A DNA stretch of 64,000 nucleotides from Phycisphaerae bacterium (GCA_024102815.1 JAGFJJ010000005.1:62001-126000); one strand, 5' to 3'; numbered from the stretch's first letter, positions 8,466 to 17,710 are shown. Made by a program: numbers and translations. The notes: generated from the sequence alone by a model not told the origin.

Positions 8466-9401
8466 ATGCTGGGACTACTCTGCACACTCATGGCACCGCT
8501 GGCCGCCATCCCGCCCGATGCCCTTTCCGTTTCCGCCCGGATGGACGCGCCAAGCCTGGAGGTCGGCCAGACCTACACCATTCAGCTCGACGCTGAATTC
8601 GCGAAGGGAGTCTCGGCTGCCGACGCTGGCATTCCTGCCCCGATCCTCCAGATCGACGTACCGACTTCGGCCGAGCTGGCGGGAAAGGTGCTTGCGACCC
8701 AGGACGAGCTTCGCAAGAATGAGTTTCTCCAGGCGCCCTATGAGCGTCTGCTGAAGGAACTGCCCGCCCGGGTCGAATTCAAGCTGACCAGGGAGCCCGC
8801 ATCCAACGAGCACTTCGCCCTGAACGTCATCGCCTATCTTGCCGATGACGAAGGAAACTCACGTTTCGTTCGAAAGCGATTGACGCTCCCACTGGCAGGT
8901 AGTGGCGAGGCAACGCCCGCCGATCCGACGACTTCGACGTGGGGAAGGGGCGACACGCTCCAGATCGGTGACCGTGTCGAGCCCTTCACCCTTCCCAGGG
9001 CCGACGGCTCGAAGCTCTCGCTGGACGGATACCTCGGCAAGAAGAACATCATCGTCACGACATACCGGGCGCACTGGTGACCGTACTGTGCGGCGCAACT
9101 GGTCCAGTTGCAGAAGCGCTACGATTCCTTCCGTGATCGTGATATCGCGGTGATTGCCATTGCCCAGGAGGATTCCGACCTCGAATCACATGGGCGATTC
9201 CTCAAGCACTTCGATGGCGAGCCGCCGTTCGATATCGTCTGCGACGTAAACGGAGAAAAAACGGGTCGGTACCACCGCACCACGGCCTATCTCATCGACA
9301 AGGAGGGTGTCGTCCGGCAGGTGTTCCCCATGCTGGCCCGATCGCGCCCTTCGTGGGATGCGATCCTCAACGAAATCGACAGACTGAACCTCGGCAAGTA
9401 G
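8466..9401 (+). CDS. Exported DsbD_N-like/AhpC-type thioredoxin-fold selenoprotein, in-frame UGA = Sec
   Basis: ATG 8466 follows AAAGGAG with 6 nt spacing. Residues 1-16 form a signal peptide, about 20-150 a beta-rich domain resembling the N-terminal domain of DsbD-type proteins, and about 175-311 a redoxin (AhpC/TSA, thioredoxin-fold) domain. The frame meets TGA at 9078-9080 and continues without a break to TAG at 9399-9401. The residues around the TGA read TYRAHW-(UGA)-PYCAAQL, exactly where relatives have YRxxWCPYC, so UGA replaces the first Cys of the CxxC active site and gives U205-P-Y-C. Downstream come the expected QLxxLQKRYDxF helix, an EDSDL-type region, and the YxxxxAYLIDKEGVV strand. 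A SECIS-like hairpin starts 14 nt after UGA. The product would have 311 residues with Sec. A nonsense mutation is the alternative, but position and hairpin argue against it. Confidence 0.85.
9095..9111 (+). promoter_or_regulatory. Bacterial SECIS-like hairpin
   Basis: Six perfect base pairs (GCAACT with AGTTGC) close a five-base loop GGTCC, giving a 17-nt hairpin that begins 14 nt after the UGA at 9078-9080. The well-studied E. coli fdhF SECIS upper stem is also 17 nt, lies about 11 nt after its UGA and carries GGUC in its loop, the element contacted by SelB. I do not see the bulged U of fdhF here. It lies inside codons for the helix following the active site. Confidence 0.75.
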
Positions 9402-9434
9402 ACTTGCGAGCACTTCTCAACGATGGAGATGCAA

Positions 9435-9470
9435 AACGGGCGAGAGCATCGAAGGACACTCCCGCCCGTT
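9435..9470. terminator. Probable terminator between convergent genes
   Basis: AACGGGCG (9435-9442) pairs perfectly with CGCCCGTT (9463-9470) around a 20-nt loop and is followed on the plus strand by CTTGTTT. It sits between the end of the selenoprotein gene and the end of the convergent protease gene, so it could stop either transcript. The large loop lowers confidence. Confidence 0.5.
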
Positions 9471-9507
9471 CTTGTTTCGTCGAAATAGACGCCTCGCGCG
9501 CCGTGTC

Positions 9508-12500
9508 TTACGGCTCAATCGGCGGATCGCCGTTGATGAAGTACATTTGCACGTCCACTTCGGCCGGGAAGTCGTTGATCAGGTCCAGGAACGTGTCCTG
9601 CACGAGATAGTCACCGTCGGCCGTCCAACGCAGCTCGATCTTGGACAGGATTAACAGGCTGCCCTTCGTGCTGCCCGAGACGCGACCCAGTTCAACCGCG
9701 CCCGGTCCTCCCGCGAGCGGCGAACCGTCTGCGTCCACGGTCCTTCCCGTACCCCGGTCGCCCCCAAGGCGATCGAGCCCCAGACCCAGCGCCGGCCGCT
9801 CCGGCGGAATGCCGCCGGCCAAGTCAGCCTGAATCAACGCCGTCTCGTTGCCCACGCCCGTGAGCAGACCGGCCGTGTACTTCAGGGCCTTGCCGAACCG
9901 CAGTTGCTTGATCGACAAGCCGAGCAGCGAAGCCGCCTGGCTGTCGGAATCCGGCAGGTCGCAGTTCTGGCTGGCCAGACCGTCCACGCGGGCCTTGCCC
10001 ATGTCCGTCTGCAGGTTCCCACGCAGGAAATGGTTCGGGGCGTCGTAGCCTCGCAGAAGAGCCTGGTCCCAACAGGTAATGCAGCGTTCGGTACCCGAGA
10101 ACTTGAACTCGTTCATGTTCCAGATGGTGAAGTTCGCCTTCGTGGTCACAGGTCCGTTGTTCTCCTGCCGCAGATCGACACTCACTGGGAACAGCGTCAG
10201 GTCCGTGTCGGTGAGAATTGAAAGCGGACCGGCTGAGTTGATCTGGGCCCCCGTGGCGAAGAAGTTGAACAGCAATTCGGCGAAGCCGGTCTGATACTCG
10301 ACGCCGTCCAGATGGAGTTGACCCGGCGTGCCCGTGGCCACGCCGTTCTCCCCGACCAGCGCCTGGAACGCGTATGCGTCGTACTCCGCGGCCGTCGCCC
10401 GGCGGTACTCCAGGATCAGCGCATCACCCGCCAGGTGGTTCCAGCGGATCTCCTCGCCGTTCTGATTTACCGCCCAAGCCAGGACATACCCGCGCATGAG
10501 GCGATCGCCGCTGCCTTCGGGGTCCTTGCGACCCGGCAGGCAGCCGGGATCGAGGCTGTCGAAGGGCGGAATGCCCAGCGGATCGCCCGAGGCGGCCGAC
10601 CAGTACGCCGGCTGGTTACCCGTGAGCGTGATCTTCGCGTCGTAGTTGTTCCAGCCGGGATGATCGGGAATGACGGTGATCTTGGCTTCGCAAGAATTCT
10701 GATTGCCGCAGTCGTCCTCGGCCGTGAACGTGACCGTCGTCGTGCCGTCGCACGGGAATCCGCCGCAAGGCGCGCCCTGTTCAACGGAGTTGTTGCTCAG
10801 CGTGGGCATGCCGTCGCAGTTGTCCGTGGCTTTGAAACTGGCAAGCCACTCGTTGGGTGTCATCGGACAGATGGCCGTCGTACCCCGGCCAAGGACGAGG
10901 TCGTCCGGGCACTCCACCATGGGCGGCGTTGCGTCAACCACATCTGCATCCACGCTGGAAATGTTCGACATGTTATCGCAGCAATCAAGCGTGCTCGCAG
11001 AGACCCTCACAGTAGCCGGGCAACTCGTCAGGTCGGACACAACGACCTGGCCGTTGAAGTTTACCCGCGTGGCACCGGCCTGCGACTTGTTCAGCGCGAC
11101 CATCCCGAGTGTCGCGTTGTTCGTAATCACGTTGACCGCAACGTCCACGTCTTCCGGCCGCACACAGCAGTTGTCTGTCACGGCGCCGCTGAACGGCAAG
11201 ACATAATCGCAGTTGTCGTCGACTTCGCCGCCGGTGGAATCCAGCGCTACGACCTGCGGTGTAATCCGGTCATGGACATTGGCGCTGGCATCTTCCATGC
11301 TCGTATTGCCACAGCCGTCCGTTGCCTCAATCGTGACCAGAATCGTTGCCGGGCAACTGGTCAGGTTGGAGACCGTCGCGCTGCCGCTGATGGTGAAGGC
11401 ATTGGTCCCGTTGGGCGTAACCGTATACATCACGTTGCTGACCGTGGCATTGTTGGTGGGATTTGAGACGGTGACCTCGATTCCGCTCTCCGGCAGGTAG
11501 TTGGTGTCACTCACTCCGGCGAAGAAGGTGATCGATCCGACACAGTTCGCATCGACATCGGTCCCAGACACCGCAAAACTGGTGATACTCGGAGGCGTCG
11601 TTGTGTCTTCGGGAGCGTAGGGTGCCAGCGTCTGGTTGATGCGGGCCGTGCACACCGGACAGAACGGCGCGAAGTTGCGCATCATGCAACTGAACACCGG
11701 TCGATAGGCGTCGCAATGGTAGTAGTGCGCGCCTTCATAGGCGCCCACGACCTGCATCCCCGGGAAAGGATCGCCTTGTGGATCGCACATCGTGCAGTCC
11801 GCGTTTTCCGTTGTCGGCATTGCTGTCGCCGCGTCGATGAACGACGCCCACTTGATCAGGTTTCGGTCCGACTCGATCGTCACGTTCGGTTGCGACGGCT
11901 CCGAAGCGGGGTGATTGTCGTGCCCCGCCTCGCCGGAACCGCAACCGGACCAATACTCGTACTCGTCCGCCAATCCGAACGCCGAATGGCCGAACTCGTG
12001 AATGGCGATATTCTCCCACGTTCCGCTCACCGACGTGACACCCACGGTACCACCCGATCCGCCGTAGATCGACGTGTTGACGATGACCAGCGCCTGGTTC
12101 CACTCGGGAAGCTGGGCGTTGAGCACGTCCGTGGCCGTGCTGTTGTTCGCGCCCAGCAGACGGCGAATCACGCCGTCGGAACAGAACGTCGAATCGAAGT
12201 ACGTATCGGCCGTGGCCCCGGTGCCATCGTCGCACGTGTCTGGATCGTCGGCACCCGAGTCCGTCGAGGTGACGTCGATCCGATAGACGTTGATCGAGCA
12301 GTTCTCGTCGAACGGCGGTGTCTGGAACATGAATTCCACGAAATCCTGGCAGTCTTGGGCGAATTGGGCCAGCTCTCCCTGCTGGTAGCCGTCACCCATC
12401 AGGACCAGGTTGAACCGGCTGGACGCTGGTCCGTTGTCCACGATTTTCGTTATTCCCACGACCATGCCGTCCGATGGACCGGCCTGAGCCGGCTCGACGA

Positions 12501-12558
12501 ACAGCAATCCCGAAAGACTCAATCCCGTTATCAGTGTTGTCAGCGTTGTGAGACGCAC
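9508..12558 (-). CDS. Secreted M64-type metallopeptidase with HYR-like repeats
   Basis: The protein has 1016 residues from GTG 12558, with GGGAG about 7 nt upstream. Residues 1-26 are a signal peptide. The zinc site HEFGH (187-191) is followed by FGLADEY, matching the HExGHxxFxLxDEY signature of the IgA peptidase M64 family. The Cys-rich catalytic region runs to about 310. From about 320 to 640 there are repeated beta-sandwich segments with CPATxxVTxxATDxCGN-type signatures similar to HYR/Ig-like repeats. The last ~370 residues form a beta-rich region I do not recognise. It is probably an extracellular or surface protease. No cognate chaperone or secretion gene is adjacent; the gene downstream in transcription is convergent. 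Confidence 0.82.
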   Translation of the reverse strand: MRLTTLTTLITGLSLSGLLFVEPAQAGPSDGMVVGITKIVDNGPASSRFNLVLMGDGYQQGELAQFAQDCQDFVEFMFQTPPFDENCSINVYRIDVTSTDSGADDPDTCDDGTGATADTYFDSTFCSDGVIRRLLGANNSTATDVLNAQLPEWNQALVIVNTSIYGGSGGTVGVTSVSGTWENIAIHEFGHSAFGLADEYEYWSGCGSGEAGHDNHPASEPSQPNVTIESDRNLIKWASFIDAATAMPTTENADCTMCDPQGDPFPGMQVVGAYEGAHYYHCDAYRPVFSCMMRNFAPFCPVCTARINQTLAPYAPEDTTTPPSITSFAVSGTDVDANCVGSITFFAGVSDTNYLPESGIEVTVSNPTNNATVSNVMYTVTPNGTNAFTISGSATVSNLTSCPATILVTIEATDGCGNTSMEDASANVHDRITPQVVALDSTGGEVDDNCDYVLPFSGAVTDNCCVRPEDVDVAVNVITNNATLGMVALNKSQAGATRVNFNGQVVVSDLTSCPATVRVSASTLDCCDNMSNISSVDADVVDATPPMVECPDDLVLGRGTTAICPMTPNEWLASFKATDNCDGMPTLSNNSVEQGAPCGGFPCDGTTTVTFTAEDDCGNQNSCEAKITVIPDHPGWNNYDAKITLTGNQPAYWSAASGDPLGIPPFDSLDPGCLPGRKDPEGSGDRLMRGYVLAWAVNQNGEEIRWNHLAGDALILEYRRATAAEYDAYAFQALVGENGVATGTPGQLHLDGVEYQTGFAELLFNFFATGAQINSAGPLSILTDTDLTLFPVSVDLRQENNGPVTTKANFTIWNMNEFKFSGTERCITCWDQALLRGYDAPNHFLRGNLQTDMGKARVDGLASQNCDLPDSDSQAASLLGLSIKQLRFGKALKYTAGLLTGVGNETALIQADLAGGIPPERPALGLGLDRLGGDRGTGRTVDADGSPLAGGPGAVELGRVSGSTKGSLLILSKIELRWTADGDYLVQDTFLDLINDFPAEVDVQMYFINGDPPIEP

Positions 12559-12675
12559 GGCCTATCTCCCACTTCTTTCCCAAAATCCGCTCAGCGGCGG
12601 TTTCTTGATCATTACCCTTAAACGTCGAATGAATGCGTGGCGTCACGTCCGCAATGCGGAGGAACGAGCCCGAAA

Positions 12676-13512
12676 CTACGGAATCGGATCGAACAGCGGA
12701 ATACGTCCCACTTCCGACGCGGGTTGCGCATGGCTGTCCGGTTCCAATGGGCTGCTGAAGAGAACCACTTCGTCGCCCGAATCCGGCGCTGGAATCAGCA
12801 GCGAGAAGACACGCTGCTCCGGAAGACTCTCGACGCGATCGGGCACCATGTCACTCTTGGAGAGATCAGGGCCTTCGAACACGATAAAGACCGGGTTGTG
12901 AATGATCCGGCGGTATTTCACGCTGCCATCAGCGGACTGAAGCTCATACCAGAAACCACTGGGAAGGTCGGCGCCTTTCGTTGCCGGAAGCTCGTCAGAC
13001 GGCGGAAGGACCATCTGCACGTCCATTCGCGAGATCAGGCGGAATTCACCGGCCTTGTCCGGAATGTTGCTCGAAAACTCGATCTTCAGCCGCTCCACGG
13101 CCTGCGGACCGCCGATGACGCGATAATCGGTGCTGGCTTCCTCGCCGGAAAGAGATGCACAGAATTCGCCCCCGATGACCAGTCCCTGGGCGACGATCTT
13201 GTGCGGGCCACTTGTCGTGTTCTCCGGAATGGTGATTACCGTGGAGAACGCGCCGTTGGTGACGTCAGCAATTCCAAGCGAGGGACCGCCAGCCGAGTCC
13301 AAGGCGAGCTGCACCCCGCATGTATTGGCCGCGAACTCCATGCCCTGCACGGTGGTCTGTCCGCCGGCGGGTCCGGCCTGCGGATCAGCCGTGATTGTCG
13401 GCCCCACCGGCAGGCCAAGCGCGGCGGCCTCACTCATTTGCCAGACGGCGCAAATCGACGGCACCGCCAGCACCGACAACATTAATCTCGTGAACGACGT
13501 TTTCGTGGTCAT
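12676..13512 (-). CDS. Secreted hypothetical protein with IPT/TIG-like N-terminal domain
   Basis: I place the start at ATG 13512, which has AGGGGA 9 nt upstream, rather than at the in-frame TTG 13521, which would have no room for a ribosome site. The product has 278 residues: a signal peptide to about residue 30, then a beta-rich segment with PxxGPAGGQTTVQGxxF, the kind of pattern found in IPT/TIG or Ig-like domains, then an unrecognised C-terminal half. It lies 117 bp upstream of the M64 protease on the same strand and may be co-transcribed with it. A sigma70-like promoter lies about 110 bp upstream. The function is unknown. Confidence 0.7.
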   Translation of the reverse strand: MTTKTSFTRLMLSVLAVPSICAVWQMSEAAALGLPVGPTITADPQAGPAGGQTTVQGMEFAANTCGVQLALDSAGGPSLGIADVTNGAFSTVITIPENTTSGPHKIVAQGLVIGGEFCASLSGEEASTDYRVIGGPQAVERLKIEFSSNIPDKAGEFRLISRMDVQMVLPPSDELPATKGADLPSGFWYELQSADGSVKYRRIIHNPVFIVFEGPDLSKSDMVPDRVESLPEQRVFSLLIPAPDSGDEVVLFSSPLEPDSHAQPASEVGRIPLFDPIP

Positions 13513-13629
13513 TGCGCGCAATCCCCTCTGATGACTTCACTTCCCGCAGCTATTTGTAACGTTACCGCAACGGGGCCGAGAAAAAGCGACACCCCGTCCG
13601 TCCTCATTCTCCCTTTTCGGACGAACGCG

Positions 13630-13658
13630 AGTATGTCGACTTGGCTGTACAAAGTCAA
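13630..13658 (-). promoter_or_regulatory. Sigma70-like promoter for the secreted protein genes
   Basis: On the minus strand TTGACT (bases 13658-13653) is followed after exactly 17 nt by CATACT (13635-13630). Five of six and four of six bases match the consensus. It points at the gene starting at 13512. Confidence 0.45.
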
Positions 13659-13813
13659 GGTCATAAGTTCACCAATACTGAACTAAGCAACGCTTTCCAT
13701 TGATTCGGAGTAAGAATGGGTAATATGGGATGCGTGGTTGGTCTTCCCGATTCGGACGGAACGGCCAACCCGGCTCTTCCCCTTTACGCCGATCCGGGAC
13801 ATCATGCTTCGCG

Positions 13814-15094
13814 ATGTGCCCTGATGCATTCCCAGTCGAATCCGCCGCTCTTGCCCTGGATGCCGATGACCCATTGGCCGGCTTCCGGGAGCGTTTTCTC
13901 CATCCGGTGAACTCGAGCGGATCGCCGACGATCTACTTCGCCGGTAATTCGCTGGGGCTCCAGCCCAGAGCATCGCGGGTGGCTGTTGACGAAGTCTTGG
14001 GAAGCTGGGCCGACCGGGCCGTCGAGGGCCACTTTGAGGGCGCCCGACCATGGTACAGCTACCCCGAGTACTTCCATGACAGCTTGGCTCGACTGGTCGG
14101 AGCCGGGCCTGATGAAGTCGTCGTGATGAACACGCTGACCGTCAACCTCCATCTGTTGATGGTCAGCTTCTATCGCCCGACGCCTGGGCGGCACGCGATC
14201 CTCATGGAGGCGCCGGCGTTTCCGTCCGACACCTACGCCGTCAAGACGCAACTGCATTATCACGGATTCGATCCGCGCGAGGCCTTGCTGCTCGCCGAGC
14301 CACGCCCCGGCGAGCACATTCTTCGTACAGAGGACATCGAGCGCCTGTTGGAAAAGAACGGCGACCGGATTGCACTCGTGCTTCTCGGCGGCGTGAATTT
14401 CTTCACGGGTCAGGTACTGGACATGGCCCGCATTACCCAGGCCGCCCAAAGGCGGGGCTGCGTTGTCGGGTGGGACCTCGCCCACGCCGTGGGCAATGTG
14501 CCATTGGCGCTTCACGATTGGGGCGCCGATTTCGCTGTCTGGTGCAGCTACAAGTATCTCAACGCTGGGCCGGGGGCCGTGGCGGGTTGTTTTGTGCACG
14601 GGCAGCACGGCCGCAGTGCTGAACTCCAACGATTCGGCGGATGGTGGGGTAACGATCCCAAGACGCGCTTCCTCATGCATCTTCAGCCCGACTTCATCCC
14701 CCGCGAAGGAGCGGGCGGTTGGCAGGTCAGCAATCCGCCCATTCTGTCGCTCGCTCCGCTTCGTGCCTCGCTTGATCTCTTTGATGAAGCGGGAATGAGC
14801 GCACTGCGCGCGAAGTCGTTGCGCCTGACGGGCTGCCTGATGGATTGGATTGGGACGCTCTCGCCGCACCGATTCGAGGTCATCACGCCGAGCGACGAAG
14901 CGTCGAGAGGGTGCCAGCTATCCATGTTGGTCCACGAACGGCCCAAGGAGCTGTTTCGAGCGCTGATCGACGAAGGCGTTGTCTGCGATTTTCGGGAGCC
15001 GAACGTGATCCGTGCCGCCCCCACGCCGCTCTACAATTCCTATCACGACGTGTGGCGCTTCGCCAGGATTCTGGCCCGTCACGACGCCGACTGA
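13814..15094 (+). CDS. kynU: Kynureninase
   Basis: PLP-dependent hydrolase that cleaves kynurenine to anthranilate and alanine (or 3-hydroxykynurenine to 3-hydroxyanthranilate) in the cytoplasm. From ATG 13814 the length is 426 residues, the normal family size; an in-frame ATG at 13730 would add 28 low-complexity residues. Diagnostic stretches are FAGNSLGLQP near residue 37, NTLTVNLHLL near 106 for PLP phosphate binding, WDLAHAVGN near 222 with the PLP-contacting Asp, and CSYKYLNAGPG near 244 with the Schiff-base lysine, followed by the FGGWWGxD substrate loop. No other tryptophan-degradation gene is adjacent, so it may act alone in the pathway here or with genes elsewhere. Confidence 0.93.
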   Translation: MCPDAFPVESAALALDADDPLAGFRERFLHPVNSSGSPTIYFAGNSLGLQPRASRVAVDEVLGSWADRAVEGHFEGARPWYSYPEYFHDSLARLVGAGPDEVVVMNTLTVNLHLLMVSFYRPTPGRHAILMEAPAFPSDTYAVKTQLHYHGFDPREALLLAEPRPGEHILRTEDIERLLEKNGDRIALVLLGGVNFFTGQVLDMARITQAAQRRGCVVGWDLAHAVGNVPLALHDWGADFAVWCSYKYLNAGPGAVAGCFVHGQHGRSAELQRFGGWWGNDPKTRFLMHLQPDFIPREGAGGWQVSNPPILSLAPLRASLDLFDEAGMSALRAKSLRLTGCLMDWIGTLSPHRFEVITPSDEASRGCQLSMLVHERPKELFRALIDEGVVCDFREPNVIRAAPTPLYNSYHDVWRFARILARHDAD

Positions 15095-15115
15095 CGCTTT
15101 CGCCGCACCCGGACG

Positions 15116-16201
15116 TCAACCCTTCGAATCGATCGGAAGGCGGACGGAAAAGCAGGATCCTATGCCCGCGGTCGAAGTGACCCGAATTGTCCCGCCCATC
15201 AATCGCACGATGCCGTGGCTCACGGCCAATCCAAGCCCCAGCCCCTTGCCGGGGATCTCCGCGGCGCGATCCTTCGTACTGAAGAAGGGTTCGAATACGC
15301 GCAAGCGTGTTTCCTCGTCGATGCCCACGCCCGTATCGCGCACGTCGATGACGATTTCCCGGCCATCCAACCGGGCCGAGAGTGTAACTTCCCCCTCGCC
15401 GCGGAGGGCCTCAACGGCGTTCTTGAGCAGGCTCCGCAGTACCGTTGTCAACTGGTTCCGTCCGACGGTATGCGCGGGCAGGGGGGCAAGATCAAGCCGG
15501 AAACGCATGTCCGAACCGGCGAGCTCGTTACGCACCTCGTTACTTACGTCGAGGATGATGTTGGTGACTTCCGCCCGATCGCTGACGCGCACGTCACCTT
15601 CGGCAAAGGCGAGCAGTTCGTGGACGAGTCCGGTCGCGCGCTGGAGGGCCTCCGCCGTTTGCCGCAGCACGCGCCCCTTCAACACGGGGTCGTTGCTGCT
15701 CAGCGCGAAATCGACGCTGGTGATGACGCCTCCGAGGATGTTATTGAAGTGATGGGCAAGGGCTCCGGCCAGTTGTCCCAGCGCCGCCATTTTCCGCTGC
15801 TCGGTGAGCTCGGTCTGAAGCGTGATCCGCTGCGTGATGTCCCGCACCCAGACCGACGCGCCACTGCGCAGTCCCTTGTCGCAGACGATCGGGGCGATGT
15901 TCCCCACGAGTTCTCGCGGCGAGCCCCCTTCGTCGCGGTGCTGAAACGCCACGCTGGATGCGGTGCCCTCCTCGATGGCCCTGCGCAGCAGACGCACCGC
16001 CTCCTCGCGCCACTCCTGCGGAACGACCGACGCAATCGGGGCACCGATCATGCGATCGGCCGCGGCGCCGAACATCCGCGACGCCGCCAAGTTCCATACC
16101 GTCACCCGAAGATCCAGGTCGCAGGCAATCAGAGCGATGCCCGCGTGTTCGCACAACTGGCGGAAGAACGCCTCGCCGGTCGCAGGCGATTCGCCGCTCA
16201 C
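15116..16201 (-). CDS. PAS-domain sensor histidine kinase, NtrB-like
   Basis: The protein has 361 residues and no membrane segment, so it is a soluble sensor. A PAS domain covers about residues 10-125 (LDLRVTVWNxxxxxxFG). The dimerisation/phosphoacceptor helix has ALAHHFNNILGG with the likely phosphorylated His at 150. The ATPase domain carries the N box (LLKNAVEAL), DTGVGI and GKGLGLGLA. The residue after the phospho-His is His rather than the more common Asp or Glu. Its start overlaps the stop of the upstream lipoprotein gene by 4 nt, so they form an operon and the lipoprotein may supply or shape the signal. No response regulator is next to it. Confidence 0.88.
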   Translation of the reverse strand: MSGESPATGEAFFRQLCEHAGIALIACDLDLRVTVWNLAASRMFGAAADRMIGAPIASVVPQEWREEAVRLLRRAIEEGTASSVAFQHRDEGGSPRELVGNIAPIVCDKGLRSGASVWVRDITQRITLQTELTEQRKMAALGQLAGALAHHFNNILGGVITSVDFALSSNDPVLKGRVLRQTAEALQRATGLVHELLAFAEGDVRVSDRAEVTNIILDVSNEVRNELAGSDMRFRLDLAPLPAHTVGRNQLTTVLRSLLKNAVEALRGEGEVTLSARLDGREIVIDVRDTGVGIDEETRLRVFEPFFSTKDRAAEIPGKGLGLGLAVSHGIVRLMGGTIRVTSTAGIGSCFSVRLPIDSKG

Positions 16202-17091
16202 CGCCGACCCTCGCTCGCCGAGGTAAAGGTCTGCACGGTTTCCTGCACGGCCGGGGCGATGACCACCAGCGTATCGAATCGCCGACCGTCGATCGTCGAG
16301 GAGAAAAAGCGATTGCCGACCATGTATTCACTCTCTGATAGAGGGGCCGGTCCGACGACGATGAATCCGCCCGGGCCGACGGGCAACAGCACGTCAAGCT
16401 GGTCGTACACGAACTGATCCAACACCGGTACCTGCTGCAACGCTCCGCCGACGCGCTTCCAGGTAACCTCCCCGCGATCATCACGGATTTCGAAGCCGAG
16501 CTGGACATTGACCAGACCCGGAAGCGCGCGATCCACCGCGTAGTCGATATGCAGGAGCTTCGATCCGCGGTCGAATGTCCGCCCCGCGGGCCGCTGTCCC
16601 GGCCGCCACGAAAAAATGGACTCCGCTTCCTCGATTCGACCCAGCTCAACGGAGACCGGCAGACCCGATCGGGCGAGCATCTGGTCGACCTGCACCCGCG
16701 CCCGGGCGGCGGTCAGGATGGCTCGTAGCGCAGGCCAGTCCTCTTCCGTGCCGACGCCCACGGCCATGCCGTTCCGCGCCAGCGTTTCGACGCGATCGGG
16801 ATCCAGTTCCGTCGCCCGGACATGGTTCCAGATCTTGGCGGAATGTCGTACGTCGTCCTGCGGAATGTCCACGCGCATGATCTGGAAGTTCACGTCAAGA
16901 ACGCGGAGCGGCGGCGCCTGCACCTGTTCAGCCGGCGCTTCTCCGGGCAGGGGACCAAATGGCGAATCCAGTATGGCCGATCGCGCGGGGAGGATTCTGC
17001 CCGGCGACGTCGAAGGGGATGTCGCGCAGCCGCCGACGAGCACGAAGGCGACAAGGAGCATCACGACGGAGTTACGGCTACGTTCGCGCAT
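16198..17091 (-). CDS. Putative lipoprotein, unknown function
   Basis: The protein has 297 residues. The N-terminus has two Arg residues, a hydrophobic stretch and the lipobox LVGGC (Cys about 22), so it should be a lipoprotein. The rest is soluble alpha/beta with no motif that I recognise; a hydrophobic, glycine-rich segment (LLPVGPGGFIVVG) lies near residue 240. It overlaps the downstream PAS histidine kinase by 4 nt, which suggests a shared transcript and perhaps a shared stimulus. It diverges from the ferritin-like gene at 17219. Confidence 0.75.
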   Translation of the reverse strand: MRERSRNSVVMLLVAFVLVGGCATSPSTSPGRILPARSAILDSPFGPLPGEAPAEQVQAPPLRVLDVNFQIMRVDIPQDDVRHSAKIWNHVRATELDPDRVETLARNGMAVGVGTEEDWPALRAILTAARARVQVDQMLARSGLPVSVELGRIEEAESIFSWRPGQRPAGRTFDRGSKLLHIDYAVDRALPGLVNVQLGFEIRDDRGEVTWKRVGGALQQVPVLDQFVYDQLDVLLPVGPGGFIVVGPAPLSESEYMVGNRFFSSTIDGRRFDTLVVIAPAVQETVQTFTSASEGRR

Positions 17092-17218
17092 GACTGGAAA
17101 ACCCGGCGCAATATACGAATCGTCCCGGGTCCGTTCAAGACAGCGGCGGAACCCGCGCCGAATGGCGGTTCACCGGCGCGTTGGCCATCCCTCCCGCCCT
17201 GTGGTAGAAAGCGGCCTT

Positions 17219-17710
17219 GTGAATGACCCGCACCGTCACATCGACGACGCATTTCGGGAGCGCGTCCGCGCGCTGACGCCGGCCAAGGCGCTCGCCATTG
17301 CCGCATACGGCGAATCCGTCGCCGCTTATCGCTACCGAACGCTCATCGAGCGCACACAGAGCCAGGCTCACCGCGATCTCTTCGCCCGCCTCGCCGACGA
17401 AGAGCAGGGCCACCACGGCATCGTCCAGAAGATGCTCAAAGCCCACTTCGCTGACAGCGATTTTCTGCTCAGCCCCGAGGACAAGGACCTGGTCATTGTC
17501 GGTCCGCGACTGCTCGAGGTATCCGACGTGGCCTCGGTGGGTCGGGCCATGGAGATGATCTGCGCTTCCGAGCGACTTACCGGCCGGTTCTATGCCGCCC
17601 TGCACGAGACCACGGCGCGAGAGGAACTCAAGCCGTTTCTACACGAGATGGCCGAGGAGTGCTTCGACCATGCCCGCCAGCTTGAAGAACTCGATTTCTC
17701 GGCAAGTTGA
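17219..17710 (+). CDS. Ferritin-like di-iron protein (rubrerythrin family)
   Basis: The start is taken as GTG 17219, giving 163 residues; an in-frame GTG at 17201 would add six. The protein is a four-helix bundle with spaced acidic/His pairs: AAYGESVAAYRYR near residue 27, ADEEQGHHG near 58, an Ala/Met-rich helix with CASERLTGRFY near 117, and AEECFDHARQLEEL near the C-terminus. These match the ExxH ligands of rubrerythrin-type di-iron proteins. No C-terminal rubredoxin domain is present. A role in peroxide or iron handling is inferred. It is monocistronic and diverges from the lipoprotein gene. Confidence 0.72.
   Translation: MNDPHRHIDDAFRERVRALTPAKALAIAAYGESVAAYRYRTLIERTQSQAHRDLFARLADEEQGHHGIVQKMLKAHFADSDFLLSPEDKDLVIVGPRLLEVSDVASVGRAMEMICASERLTGRFYAALHETTAREELKPFLHEMAEECFDHARQLEELDFSAS

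Noticed and set aside
9108-9401. Separate small gene starting at TTG downstream of the selenoprotein UGA
   Set aside because: It is in the same frame as the upstream coding region, lacks its own ribosome site, and encodes the second half of the redoxin domain.
10312-11466. 384-codon plus-strand frame
   Set aside because: Antisense to the M64 protease; composition typical of a shadow frame.
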